This document shows, piece by piece, positions 7,142 through 14,904 of a stretch of 38,393 bases of DNA. This DNA comes from a virus. The notes beneath the pieces are model-generated. The model saw nothing but the letters and a program-made list of their open reading frames with translations. It made no database searches and was not told where the DNA came from. The stretch spans positions 1 through 38,393 of IMG/VR virus record IMGVR_UViG_3300047309_000059; one strand, 5' to 3'. Positions within the stretch are counted from its first letter, which is position 1. The number at the start of each line of letters is the position of its first letter. A program made the position numbers and the translations under genes.

Positions 7142-8416
7142 ATGGCTAATAGCTTCTCAAAAGAGGAACGCGTAGCGTTCGAAGATATCCTTGAGGGTTT
7201 TCAAGACGCCCTAGTGCTGTCTAAAAACGTTGCGGTTTATAATACCGATCAGTCGCTGATGGAGCGATCCAATAACATCATTTGGCGCCCGCAACCTTAC
7301 ATTGCCACCAGTTATAACGGCACCGATCAGTCGAGCAACTTTGACGACTTCACGCAGCTGTCCGTCCCGGCCACCATCGGCTTCTCGAAGTCTGTTCCGT
7401 GGGTAATGACTGCCACCGAACTGCGTGATAGCCTGCAAGAAGGCCGTCTAGGTAATGCTGCCCGTCAAAAACTGGCTACAGATATCAACGTGGCAATTAT
7501 GAACGTGGCTGCCAACCAAGGAACCCTGTTTGTTAAGCGATCCTCGACCGCTTCCGGATTTGACGATGTAGCACAGTGCGAAGCGATCATGAACGAGCAA
7601 GGCGTACCGTCTTATGACCGTTACCTAGCCCTTTCGACTCGCGATTACAACGGTATGGCTAACGATCTTTCCAAAGCTTCCCGCTCTTTCGGCAACGAGA
7701 TCAGCGATAAAGCCTTGCGTAAGGCATTTGTTGGCGAAATGGCAAGTTTCCAAACGTACAAGCTTGACTACGCCAACCGCAAGACCGCTGCCGCTGGTGG
7801 CGCTGGACTGACAGTTGACACCCGCGCGTCTGCTGGTAACTACTACGTGCCGAAAGCAACCGCCGTAGCGACAACCGGAGAAACCGCGAACGTCGATAAT
7901 CGTTTCCAAACAATCACGATTTCCAGCACTACCAACGTGGCCGCTGGCGACGCCTTCACGATTGCTGGCATCAATGCTGTGCATCACATCACTAAGGGCG
8001 ATACGGGACAACTGAAGACCTTCCGCGTGATTAGCGTGCCTTCTTCTACCACTCTGGTTATCAGCCCTCCTATTATCAGCGCGCAAGGCGGCACTGATGC
8101 GGAAATTCAGTATCAAAACGTGGTGGCAAACACCGTTGCTAGCAACTCCGCTATCGTGTTTCTGAACACCGTGGCTAACTTCATCAACCCGTTCTGGCAG
8201 CGTGATGCGCTTGAGATTCTCCCGGGTCGCTATGCTGTTCCGTCCGACGCTGGGGCTGCGGTGATGCGTGCCTCGACCGATCAGGGGATCGAACTTGTGA
8301 TGCAGAAGCAGTATGACATCAACACTATGAAGACCAAGTATCGTTTGGACTGCTTGTTTGGTGTGGTTAACAAACAGCCTGAAATGTCTGGCGTGATGAT
8401 GTTCTCGCAAACCTAA
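7142..8416 (+). CDS. major capsid protein, P22 coat family
   Basis: The 424-aa protein matches the P22 coat family in length (430 aa) and in its N-terminal pattern, where RSNNIIWRPQP corresponds to RSSNTIWMP of P22 coat. It has the HK97-like fold by family. An inserted beta-rich segment around residues 240-330 (TVDTRASAGNYYVPKA onward) may correspond to the P22 insertion or domain facing the surface. A strong CAGGAG binding site precedes the ATG. A stable hairpin follows immediately. Confidence 0.9.
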   Translation: MANSFSKEERVAFEDILEGFQDALVLSKNVAVYNTDQSLMERSNNIIWRPQPYIATSYNGTDQSSNFDDFTQLSVPATIGFSKSVPWVMTATELRDSLQEGRLGNAARQKLATDINVAIMNVAANQGTLFVKRSSTASGFDDVAQCEAIMNEQGVPSYDRYLALSTRDYNGMANDLSKASRSFGNEISDKALRKAFVGEMASFQTYKLDYANRKTAAAGGAGLTVDTRASAGNYYVPKATAVATTGETANVDNRFQTITISSTTNVAAGDAFTIAGINAVHHITKGDTGQLKTFRVISVPSSTTLVISPPIISAQGGTDAEIQYQNVVANTVASNSAIVFLNTVANFINPFWQRDALEILPGRYAVPSDAGAAVMRASTDQGIELVMQKQYDINTMKTKYRLDCLFGVVNKQPEMSGVMMFSQT

Positions 8417-8424
8417 GTATGATG

Positions 8425-8441
8425 GGCCGGGAATCCCGGCC
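8425..8441 (+). terminator. hairpin after coat gene, weak terminator
   Basis: GGCCGGG-AAT-CCCGGCC forms a 7-bp GC-rich stem directly after the coat stop, followed by CTTCTTC rather than a T-run. It should slow or partly stop polymerase or protect the coat mRNA 3' end, while letting some transcription continue. Confidence 0.5.
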
Positions 8442-8466
8442 TTCTTCAAATTCTGAAAGGATTACC

Positions 8467-9081
8467 ATGTCAAACATCGTTGCAGTTAATGGAAAAGCCA
8501 CCGTCACCATCCCTTCTGGCGAGTCAATCGCCGTTTTCACCCAAGGCCAAGCGCAAGTATCGCGCACCATTGGGTATCCGAACTATCCTGATCAAACCAC
8601 GCTTATCGGTACGGTCACCAACGGTCAAACCGTGTTCGGGCCTTACTCCTCAAGCGCGATCATTGTGGTTGAGTCCGTAGGCTCTCAGCCGGTTTATTAT
8701 GAAGTCGGAACTGCACCGCAAGTGCAGCAATTTCGACTCAACATCCAAGTTCAAGGCGAACCTACCAACATCGCTGACGGTGCGTCTATGGCATTCACTC
8801 CCGCATCGTTGCTTGGCGGGATTGTGACTGCTACGCCGACTGCTGGTCGTAACATCCAGTTGCCTACCGGCGCGGCGATTGATCTGGCGTCAGAGTTTGC
8901 AATCGGAGATAGTTTTGACTTCTCGCTGATTACCCTGGCCGCGTTTGCTTTGACTATTACGGTTAACACCGGTGTTACCATTGTCGGTGCAGCTGCTACC
9001 GCGGGAACCTCTGGCGCTGCCGCTCGTTTCCGCGTTCGTAAAACTGCCGCTGATACTTTTGTCGTGTATCGCCTTGTTTAA
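8467..9081 (+). CDS. capsid decoration or head-fibre protein
   Basis: The 204-aa protein starts at ATG 8467 behind AAAGGA; the longer frame from 8419 runs through the hairpin. The N-terminal 75 residues are a small beta domain. The C-terminal part (from GGIVTATPTAGRNIQLPTGA to FVVYRLV) is a repeat-like beta region often seen at the C-terminus of phage surface proteins. Position after the coat gene suggests a protein added to the capsid surface. The exact family is uncertain. Confidence 0.55.
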   Translation: MSNIVAVNGKATVTIPSGESIAVFTQGQAQVSRTIGYPNYPDQTTLIGTVTNGQTVFGPYSSSAIIVVESVGSQPVYYEVGTAPQVQQFRLNIQVQGEPTNIADGASMAFTPASLLGGIVTATPTAGRNIQLPTGAAIDLASEFAIGDSFDFSLITLAAFALTITVNTGVTIVGAAATAGTSGAAARFRVRKTAADTFVVYRLV

Positions 9082-9094
9082 TCTGTAAAATAAG

Positions 9095-9119
9095 CCCGAG
9101 GGGAAACCCTCGGGGTTTT
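9095..9119 (+). terminator. rho-independent terminator
   Basis: CCCGAGGG (9095-9102), a GAAA tetraloop and CCCTCGGG (9107-9114) are followed by GTTTT. This is a stable hairpin in the middle of the late operon, so it probably reduces rather than blocks expression of the genes downstream of the coat and decoration genes. Confidence 0.75.
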
Positions 9120-9133
9120 GAAAAGGATTAATC

Positions 9134-9304
9134 ATGCCTCTAAAAAAAGGCTATTCGCAGAAAAGCATCAGCTCCAACATTTCAAAAGAGATGAAAGCTG
9201 GCAAACCTCAGAAACAAGCCGTGGCAATTGCGCTTTCTACTGCTAGGACGGCTGCAATGAAAGCAGGAAAGCCTAGTAAGGCTCCTGTTAAGAAAGGGAA
9301 ATAA
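9134..9304 (+). CDS. small basic protein, DUF6496-like
   Basis: The 56-aa protein is very lysine-rich. The pattern KKGYSQKSISSNISKEMKAG followed by KPQKQAVAIALSTAR matches a small family found in phages (DUF6496, from memory). Its basic charge suggests nucleic acid binding, perhaps packaged DNA. AAAGGA precedes the ATG and the stop overlaps the next start (TAATG). Confidence 0.7.
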   Translation: MPLKKGYSQKSISSNISKEMKAGKPQKQAVAIALSTARTAAMKAGKPSKAPVKKGK

Positions 9305-9618
9305 TGGAGTTCCCGATTTTGGTTTATCGTTGCCCTGGGGAGCATTTTGGCCCTAATGGCACGACGTATGAATCAACCCAGGTGCATGACGACTCGCAAC
9401 TAAATGAAATGATTTCAGCGGGATGGAAAAATAGTTTGCCATCAGCGGTAGAATTTTATTTGATTGGCGACCCTGAAGAATCCGAAGTTGATCAATTTGA
9501 CTCCGCGCCAACTCGCGCAGAGATTGAAGAAAAAGCCACGGAGCTTGGCATTAAATTCGATGGGCGAACAACAAACCGTAAGCTTATAGAAAAAATCCAA
9601 GAAGTTTTGAGGGGGTGA
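9304..9618 (+). CDS. structural protein with C-terminal HeH/LEM-like motif
   Basis: The 104-aa protein has an N-terminal beta-rich part and a C-terminal helix-extended loop-helix pattern (APTRAEIEEKATELGIKFD, ending KLIEKIQEVLRG) like the HeH/LEM fold found at the C-terminus of several phage head-completion proteins. It is placed between the capsid genes and the gp4 homologue, so a role in the connector or head completion is likely. Confidence 0.6.
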   Translation: MEFPILVYRCPGEHFGPNGTTYESTQVHDDSQLNEMISAGWKNSLPSAVEFYLIGDPEESEVDQFDSAPTRAEIEEKATELGIKFDGRTTNRKLIEKIQEVLRG

Positions 9619-9619
9619 A

Positions 9620-10096
9620 ATGGGATACAACAAGCGCCAGTATATCGAAGCAGCATTCGAGGAAATAGGCATGGCGTCGTATGTATTCGATATTTCTCCT
9701 GAGCAACGCGAAAGCGCAATGCGTCGCCTTGATGCGATGATGGCAGAGTGGAATGCAAAAGGAATCAGGCTTGGATATCCTTTGCCAGCAAGTCCGCAGC
9801 AATCAGACCTAGACGAACAAACATACGTCCCAGACTCAGCTAATCAGGCAATCATTACAAACCTTGCTATGAGGATTGCTCCAGGATACGGCAAACAAGT
9901 AATGATGGGCACAATGGCAACGGCAAAATCATCCTATAACACATTGCTTGCTAAGGCCACGTTTCCGACTGAAAAACAATTTCCTGACACACTGCCATCA
10001 GGGGCAGGGAATAAGCCTTGGATGTATGATGTATTTATGCCGGGTTCAGAAGAACAAGTGCTTGCCGGTCAAGATGGGCCGATAGAACTAAATTAA
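9620..10096 (+). CDS. P22 gp4-like tail accessory factor, copy 1
   Basis: The 158-aa protein resembles P22 gp4 (166 aa), which attaches under the portal ring and closes the filled head. The signature is GYNKRQYIEAAFEEIGMASY, then the RLDAMMAEWNAKGIRLGYPL segment and a conserved IITNLAMRIAPGYGK. A diverged paralogue lies at 12269-12754, so this phage encodes two. The C-terminal tail differs between copies. Confidence 0.85.
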   Translation: MGYNKRQYIEAAFEEIGMASYVFDISPEQRESAMRRLDAMMAEWNAKGIRLGYPLPASPQQSDLDEQTYVPDSANQAIITNLAMRIAPGYGKQVMMGTMATAKSSYNTLLAKATFPTEKQFPDTLPSGAGNKPWMYDVFMPGSEEQVLAGQDGPIELN

Positions 10097-10105
10097 GGGG
10101 CAACC

Positions 10106-10462
10106 ATGCCAACGATCAATCAACTTTCTACGCTAAACGAAGTTACCTCAGCGGATAAGTTCATCGTCTATTCCAACGATAACGGTGACGCGCGTAAGGC
10201 CAGCATTAACACGGTGCGAGAATTCATGCAGGACTCGTTCACAAATGTGTCTGCTAATACTATTACGCTTTCGAGTTACTCAAAAGTAACCACGGTTTTA
10301 GTGGCGAACCTTCCGTCTGCATTGGTGGCAGGGGCTGGCGCGAGGGCCGCAGTTTCTAACGCAACTCAAACGCTCGCCGCAGGCATTGGCGCGGTAGTGA
10401 TTGGTTGGGGTGCTAATATAGTGCCTGTATTTTGTGACGGCACAAACTGGCGTATTGGGTAA
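10106..10462 (+). CDS. structural protein of the MPTINQL type, copy 1
   Basis: The 118-aa protein starts MPTINQLSTLNEVTSADKF and ends in a GTNWRIG motif, typical of small phage surface or fibre proteins. The first 40 residues are shared with the gene at 12757, while the C-terminal beta region is not. It follows gp4 in both places, so the pair was duplicated together. Exact role unknown; an accessory fibre or decoration protein is likely. Confidence 0.6.
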   Translation: MPTINQLSTLNEVTSADKFIVYSNDNGDARKASINTVREFMQDSFTNVSANTITLSSYSKVTTVLVANLPSALVAGAGARAAVSNATQTLAAGIGAVVIGWGANIVPVFCDGTNWRIG

Positions 10463-10497
10463 AATTTAAAACGGCATCAATCTTCAGGGGGTGAAAT

Positions 10498-11097
10498 ATG
10501 CCAGATATTCTGAAAAGCTATAACGACATTATTCGACGAAATGTTGATCAAGGCGACAACACTTGGGCAGAAAAACTTAGCGTTGTTAGTAACAACAGCG
10601 AAGTTAGGATTTCTGCAAACTTTACCCGGCCCTCAGACACCACAGCCTACGCGGCAGGGGACTTGGTTGCCAACAGCACCACGTCAGGTTCAGTGGTTCC
10701 GCTCACCTTCACCAACGCCATTCGCACTTCCGGCGACTGCGTGAGAATTGAGCGTGTGCGGATCGAAAAGTCTGGCACCAGTTTGACAAATGCATCGTTC
10801 CGCATCCATCTGTTTGAATCCATCCCGACTCCGACAGTAGGCGATAACGGCGTGTTCAACAATGCTGGGGCGCTGGCAACCAACAACATACTCAATCACG
10901 CCGGCTCTTTCCCCGTAACGATGCAGTGGAGCGGAACGGACGGCGCAATGGGAATCGGAGTTCCGACGACCGGATCAGGCGCGACAATCAGCCCGACCTC
11001 CGGCATTTCGTTGTTTGGCCTGCTGGAAGTGACTGCGGCATACACACCTGCAAGTGGTGAGGTGTTTTACGTCGTTCTTGAAGGGTACCGGACGTAA
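10498..11097 (+). CDS. beta-rich virion protein, unknown
   Basis: The 199-aa protein is rich in Ser, Thr and Gly with beta-strand patterns and no catalytic motif. CAGGGGGTG precedes the start. Its TAA overlaps the next ATG by one base, coupling it to the lectin-like gene. It lies inside the region bracketed by the two gp4 copies and probably adds a surface protein or head decoration. Confidence 0.5.
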   Translation: MPDILKSYNDIIRRNVDQGDNTWAEKLSVVSNNSEVRISANFTRPSDTTAYAAGDLVANSTTSGSVVPLTFTNAIRTSGDCVRIERVRIEKSGTSLTNASFRIHLFESIPTPTVGDNGVFNNAGALATNNILNHAGSFPVTMQWSGTDGAMGIGVPTTGSGATISPTSGISLFGLLEVTAAYTPASGEVFYVVLEGYRT

Positions 11098-11879
11098 TGG
11101 CTACCGGGTTTCCAATCATATTTGGAGGCGGGGGATCGAAACTTTGGACACCAGAGCAGATTTCGACTGCGCTGTGGCTGGATGCGGCCGATTCCAGCAC
11201 TATTATTCTCAATGGATCAACCGTCAGCCAGTGGAACGACAAAAGCGGGAATAATCGGCACGCGGTGCAGGCGACTGCATCCGCTCAGCCCACCCGCACA
11301 GTGACGCAAAATGGGAATCTCACGCTCACGGCTGACGGGAACGACTGGTTTATTGTGCAAAATTCAATCGGGGCACCGATTGACCAAGAGGAATTTTTGG
11401 TTTTCCTATTTGCAAAAATTCCTGCTGGAACTAGCCAAAGGGAAGTAATCGGAAATCGTACGGCTACGGGTGGACGGATTTTACGTTTGCCGGTGTCTGG
11501 CGGAACCTCAACGCAAATGGCAAACATTAACGCCGGAAACGTCCTTCTTACGCACACGATGACGAACTTCAGCGGATATTCGGGTCGCGTAACAGCTGGT
11601 GGAGGTTTGACGTTTGACATTAACGGCGGCGCTTTAACAGGTACAGGTATAGGTGGTTATTTTCCGTCGTCTGGAAACCTTATGATTTTTGGACCGGGCG
11701 ATATCGGCGCTGGCGGATGGATTGGAGACATGGCCGAAATTATATGGTGCAGCAGTGTTTTATCACAAAGCAATTATGATCGCGTTTGGGGGTACGCCGC
11801 ACATCGATGGTGGGGGCCCGGAGGTGCAAACCCTTTGCCTGCGGGGCATCCGTATAAAAACTTTCCACCGACAGTTTGA
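11097..11879 (+). CDS. LamG/concanavalin-like lectin-domain protein
   Basis: The 260-aa protein has the pattern WTPEQISTALWLDAADSST, then SQWNDKSGNNRHA and a C-terminal GYAAHRWWG...LPAGHPYKNFPP. This is typical of LamG-like jelly-roll modules found in phage and bacterial surface proteins that bind carbohydrate. It may decorate the virion and help attachment to polysaccharide. No signal peptide is visible, as expected for a virion protein. Confidence 0.7.
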   Translation: MATGFPIIFGGGGSKLWTPEQISTALWLDAADSSTIILNGSTVSQWNDKSGNNRHAVQATASAQPTRTVTQNGNLTLTADGNDWFIVQNSIGAPIDQEEFLVFLFAKIPAGTSQREVIGNRTATGGRILRLPVSGGTSTQMANINAGNVLLTHTMTNFSGYSGRVTAGGGLTFDINGGALTGTGIGGYFPSSGNLMIFGPGDIGAGGWIGDMAEIIWCSSVLSQSNYDRVWGYAAHRWWGPGGANPLPAGHPYKNFPPTV

Positions 11880-11888
11880 GACTACACG

Positions 11889-12266
11889 ATGAACGATTAT
11901 CTTGTTTTTGAGACAGAGCAAGATGCAAAAATCGCCCTTGAGTCAATCTATGCCAACATGGTTGCGGAAATTAGCGCTTTTGCATTGCTGGACGTAACAA
12001 CTGATCAAGAGATTCCTAAGTCTGAACTTTGCGATCAAGAACGCGCGGAATACACGCAACAGAATCGCCGCTTTCCAGTGTTCGGCGTCAATGCCAAGAC
12101 AGGAATAAAAAACCACGAAGAAGGCTACACAACCGCGTGGGCAATGGCGAAAGAAACGTTGCAATGTGCGTGGGTGTTTCCAAAGCCTCCTAATTTGTTG
12201 ATGAAGAATGTAACTGGATACACCGTTGAGCCTTATGATCCGGCATGGTTTCCAGTTGAGGAATAG
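11889..12266 (+). CDS. unknown protein next to fibre genes
   Basis: The 125-aa protein starts MNDYLVFETEQDAKIALESI and contains a GYTTAWAMAKETLQCAWVFP stretch and ends YDPAWFPVEE. The length and ending resemble small proteins encoded next to phage fibre or adhesin genes. It could be an assembly partner of the upstream lectin-like protein, but this is inference from position. Confidence 0.5.
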   Translation: MNDYLVFETEQDAKIALESIYANMVAEISAFALLDVTTDQEIPKSELCDQERAEYTQQNRRFPVFGVNAKTGIKNHEEGYTTAWAMAKETLQCAWVFPKPPNLLMKNVTGYTVEPYDPAWFPVEE

Positions 12267-12268
12267 AA

Positions 12269-12754
12269 ATGGGCTATAGCAAACGCCAGTTCGTGACAGC
12301 CGCGCTCGAAGAGATCGGGATTGCGTCTTATAGCTTTGACGTATCGCCCGAGCAGCTCGAAAGCGCATTGCGTCGCCTTGATTCAATGATTGCAGACTGG
12401 AACGGCAAGGGTATTCGATTGGCGTATCCGCTGCCTTCAAGCCCTGAGTTCAGCGACATCGATGCAGAGTCAGAAGTGCCTGACAGCGCGAATGAGGCAA
12501 TCATCACTAACTTGGCAATCAGGATTGCGCCTAGTTATGGAAAACAGTTGATGCCTGAAACAAAGATCACAGCGCGCGATGCCTACCAAACGCTTTTAAA
12601 CCGGGCTACGTTGCCTCCGCAGCAGCAGATGCCGGGGTCTATGCCTGCCGGGGCTGGAAACAAGCCGTGGCGCGTTTATGACAATCCTTTCATCCGCCCG
12701 CCCGTTGATTACGTTCAAACCGGGCAAGATGGCCCGCTCAACATCTGGGGTTAA
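12269..12754 (+). CDS. P22 gp4-like tail accessory factor, copy 2
   Basis: The 161-aa protein is the second gp4 homologue, sharing roughly 60% of residues by eye with copy 1 over the first 130 positions (GYSKRQFVTAALEEIGIASY; RLDSMIADWNGKGIRLAYPL). Its end, PVDYVQTGQDGPLNIWG, differs from copy 1. It is followed by an MPTINQL gene and the gp10 homologue, the position gp4 has in P22, so this may be the ancestral copy. Confidence 0.85.
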   Translation: MGYSKRQFVTAALEEIGIASYSFDVSPEQLESALRRLDSMIADWNGKGIRLAYPLPSSPEFSDIDAESEVPDSANEAIITNLAIRIAPSYGKQLMPETKITARDAYQTLLNRATLPPQQQMPGSMPAGAGNKPWRVYDNPFIRPPVDYVQTGQDGPLNIWG

Positions 12755-12756
12755 AA

Positions 12757-13212
12757 ATGCCGACTATAAATCAACTGCCTTCGCTTTCCACTGTTTCATC
12801 TGGCGATCAGATTCCAGTCTATACGCCTAGCAATGGCGACGCGCGGCGCATGTCCATCAGCGCCTTGCTCACGTACTTTCAGCAGAGCTTTGCCAGTCCC
12901 ACAATGGCGACGAATCTATACGTCCCTGCCACTGGCTTTAATCAAACGGTTCCGACTCCGGTGGCGCAGAAGCAGTGGATGTTGTTGCAGCCTGCCGGTA
13001 CGCTTGCCACTGGAACGATTACATTCCCCCTAAATACTGGCGTGGCTGATGGCACCGAGGTAATTATTACGACCACTCAAACGATCACAGCCCTAACGCT
13101 GGCAGCAAATGGCGCGTCCGCTATCTACGGGACTGTAACTACGCTTTCCGCTGGCGGGTTTGTCCATTATCGTTTTTACCAGCCGACCAATTCTTGGTAT
13201 CGAATTGGCTAA
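12757..13212 (+). CDS. structural protein of the MPTINQL type, copy 2
   Basis: The 151-aa protein shares its N-terminal 40 residues with the gene at 10106 (MPTINQLPSLSTVSSGDQIP), then has a different beta-rich C-terminal part ending NSWYRIG. It sits between gp4 copy 2 and a small basic protein. A virion surface role is likely; no enzyme motif is visible. Confidence 0.6.
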   Translation: MPTINQLPSLSTVSSGDQIPVYTPSNGDARRMSISALLTYFQQSFASPTMATNLYVPATGFNQTVPTPVAQKQWMLLQPAGTLATGTITFPLNTGVADGTEVIITTTQTITALTLAANGASAIYGTVTTLSAGGFVHYRFYQPTNSWYRIG

Positions 13213-13214
13213 TC

Positions 13215-13499
13215 ATGCCAACAAAAGACTCCCGGCTAACCCGCGCAGGCGTTGAAGGCTATAACAAGCCTAAGCGCACGCCTTCGCATCCCACGAAGTC
13301 TCATGTCGTGGTTGCCAAGGAAGGCGACAAGATCAAGACCATTCGCTTTGGTCAGCAGGGCGTGTCAGGCTCGCCTAAACGAGAGGGCGAGTCGAAGGCG
13401 GATAAGGCGCGGCGCGAGTCATTCAAGGCTCGGCACTCAGAGAATATCGCCAAGGGCAATATGAGCGCGGCGTATTGGGCTGATAAGGTTAAGTGGTGA
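13215..13499 (+). CDS. conserved small basic phage protein
   Basis: The 94-aa protein starts at ATG 13215, just after the previous stop. It is basic (SRLTRAGVEGYNKPKRTPSH, then IRFGQQGVSGSP and a C-terminal MSAAYWADKVKW). I recognise the pattern as a protein commonly encoded beside head-completion genes in podovirus-like phages, without a known function. Confidence 0.65.
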   Translation: MPTKDSRLTRAGVEGYNKPKRTPSHPTKSHVVVAKEGDKIKTIRFGQQGVSGSPKREGESKADKARRESFKARHSENIAKGNMSAAYWADKVKW

Positions 13500-13503
13500 G
13501 CTA

Positions 13504-14904
13504 ATGCAAATTCCAATCCTCAGCGGCATTTACACCGACAACGGCCCAGACCTTCGCACGTCTTACCCGGTCAATCTTGTTCCTGTGCCTAAAAACTCAG
13601 GTGTTAGCGCCGGATTCCTGCGCCCTGCTGATGGCATTGTTGCCAACGGCACAGGTCCCGGCATTGATCGAGGCGGAGTGAATTGGAAAGGCGTGTGCTA
13701 TCGCGTCATGGGAACCAAGCTGGTTAGTGTTGCTAGTGATGGCACAGTGACAACGCTTGGGGATGTTGGCAGTGGCGATCTGGTAACGTTTGATTACAGT
13801 TTCGACCGGCTGGCTATCGCGTCAGGCGGGCGTCTGTATTACTGGAACGGCACCACGCTCACCCAAGTGACCGACCCTGACCTTGGCGCCGTCCTGGATG
13901 TGGTGTGGGTAGATGGTTACTTCATGACCACGGGCGGTACCAGCCTAGTGGTTACCGAATTGAGCGATCCGACCCAAGTAAATCCGCTCAAATACGGCTC
14001 TTCAGAAGTCGATCCTGACCAGGTTGTGGCACTGTTAAAACTGCGTAATGAAGTTTATGCGCTGAATCGAAACACCATCGAGGTATTCGACAACGTGGGC
14101 GGTGATTTCTTCCCGTTCCAGCGTATCGACGGCGCGCAGATTCAAAAGGGCGTCATTGGAACCCATGCTTGCTGCGTTTATCTTGAGGCAATCGCGTTTC
14201 TTGGCGGAGGGCGAAACGAAGCACCGGGAATTTATATCGGAGCAAACGCATCGGCCACGAAGATCAGCACGCAAGAAATTGATGACATTCTGCTCGGATA
14301 CACCGAGATCCAGCTTGCCGCTGTAAAGCTAGAGTCGCGCAACGATAAGTCGCATCAGCATCTTTACATTCACCTGCCAGACCGCACGCTTGTTTATGAT
14401 GGTGCAGCATCGCAAGAGCTTGGGCAGCAAGTATGGTTTATTTTGACCACTGCAACAACGGGCTTTGAACAGTACCGCGCTCGGAATCTGGTGTGGGCTT
14501 ATGACAAGTGGCTCGTGGGCGATCCTCAATCGTCCAGCGTCGGCTATTTGGTGCAGGATACGGGGAACCATTGGGGCCAGATTGTGCGTTGGGAGTTTGG
14601 CACGCTTATCGTTTATAACGATGCAAAGGGCGCGTTATTCAATGAGCTTGAGTTGGTGTCGCTTACCGGGCGTGTGGCGCTTGGTGTCAATCCGATCATC
14701 ACAACCAGCTACTCGCTAGACGGCGTGAATTGGGGCCAAGACAGGCCGATCAGAGTCGGCGCCACTGGCGAGACACAAAAGCGCCTTGTGTGGTTCAGAA
14801 ACGGCAGCATGGGGCATTGGCGCATTCAGCGATTCCGTGGCGACAGTCAGGCGCACCTGTCTTTTGCTAGACTTGAAGCTCAAATTGAGCCGCTGGCCTA
14901 CTGA
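13504..14904 (+). CDS. P22 gp10-like packaged DNA stabilisation protein
   Basis: The 466-aa protein matches P22 gp10 (472 aa) in length and position after gp4. It starts with IPILSGIYTDNGPDLRTSYP and has the beta-propeller-like repeats of the family (VVWVDGYFMTTGGTSLVV; EVYALNRNTIEVFDNVGG; HLYIHLPDRTLVYDG). It forms the hexameric tail hub under gp4, seals the head and anchors needle and tailspikes. The stop overlaps the next ATG. Confidence 0.88.
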   Translation: MQIPILSGIYTDNGPDLRTSYPVNLVPVPKNSGVSAGFLRPADGIVANGTGPGIDRGGVNWKGVCYRVMGTKLVSVASDGTVTTLGDVGSGDLVTFDYSFDRLAIASGGRLYYWNGTTLTQVTDPDLGAVLDVVWVDGYFMTTGGTSLVVTELSDPTQVNPLKYGSSEVDPDQVVALLKLRNEVYALNRNTIEVFDNVGGDFFPFQRIDGAQIQKGVIGTHACCVYLEAIAFLGGGRNEAPGIYIGANASATKISTQEIDDILLGYTEIQLAAVKLESRNDKSHQHLYIHLPDRTLVYDGAASQELGQQVWFILTTATTGFEQYRARNLVWAYDKWLVGDPQSSSVGYLVQDTGNHWGQIVRWEFGTLIVYNDAKGALFNELELVSLTGRVALGVNPIITTSYSLDGVNWGQDRPIRVGATGETQKRLVWFRNGSMGHWRIQRFRGDSQAHLSFARLEAQIEPLAY

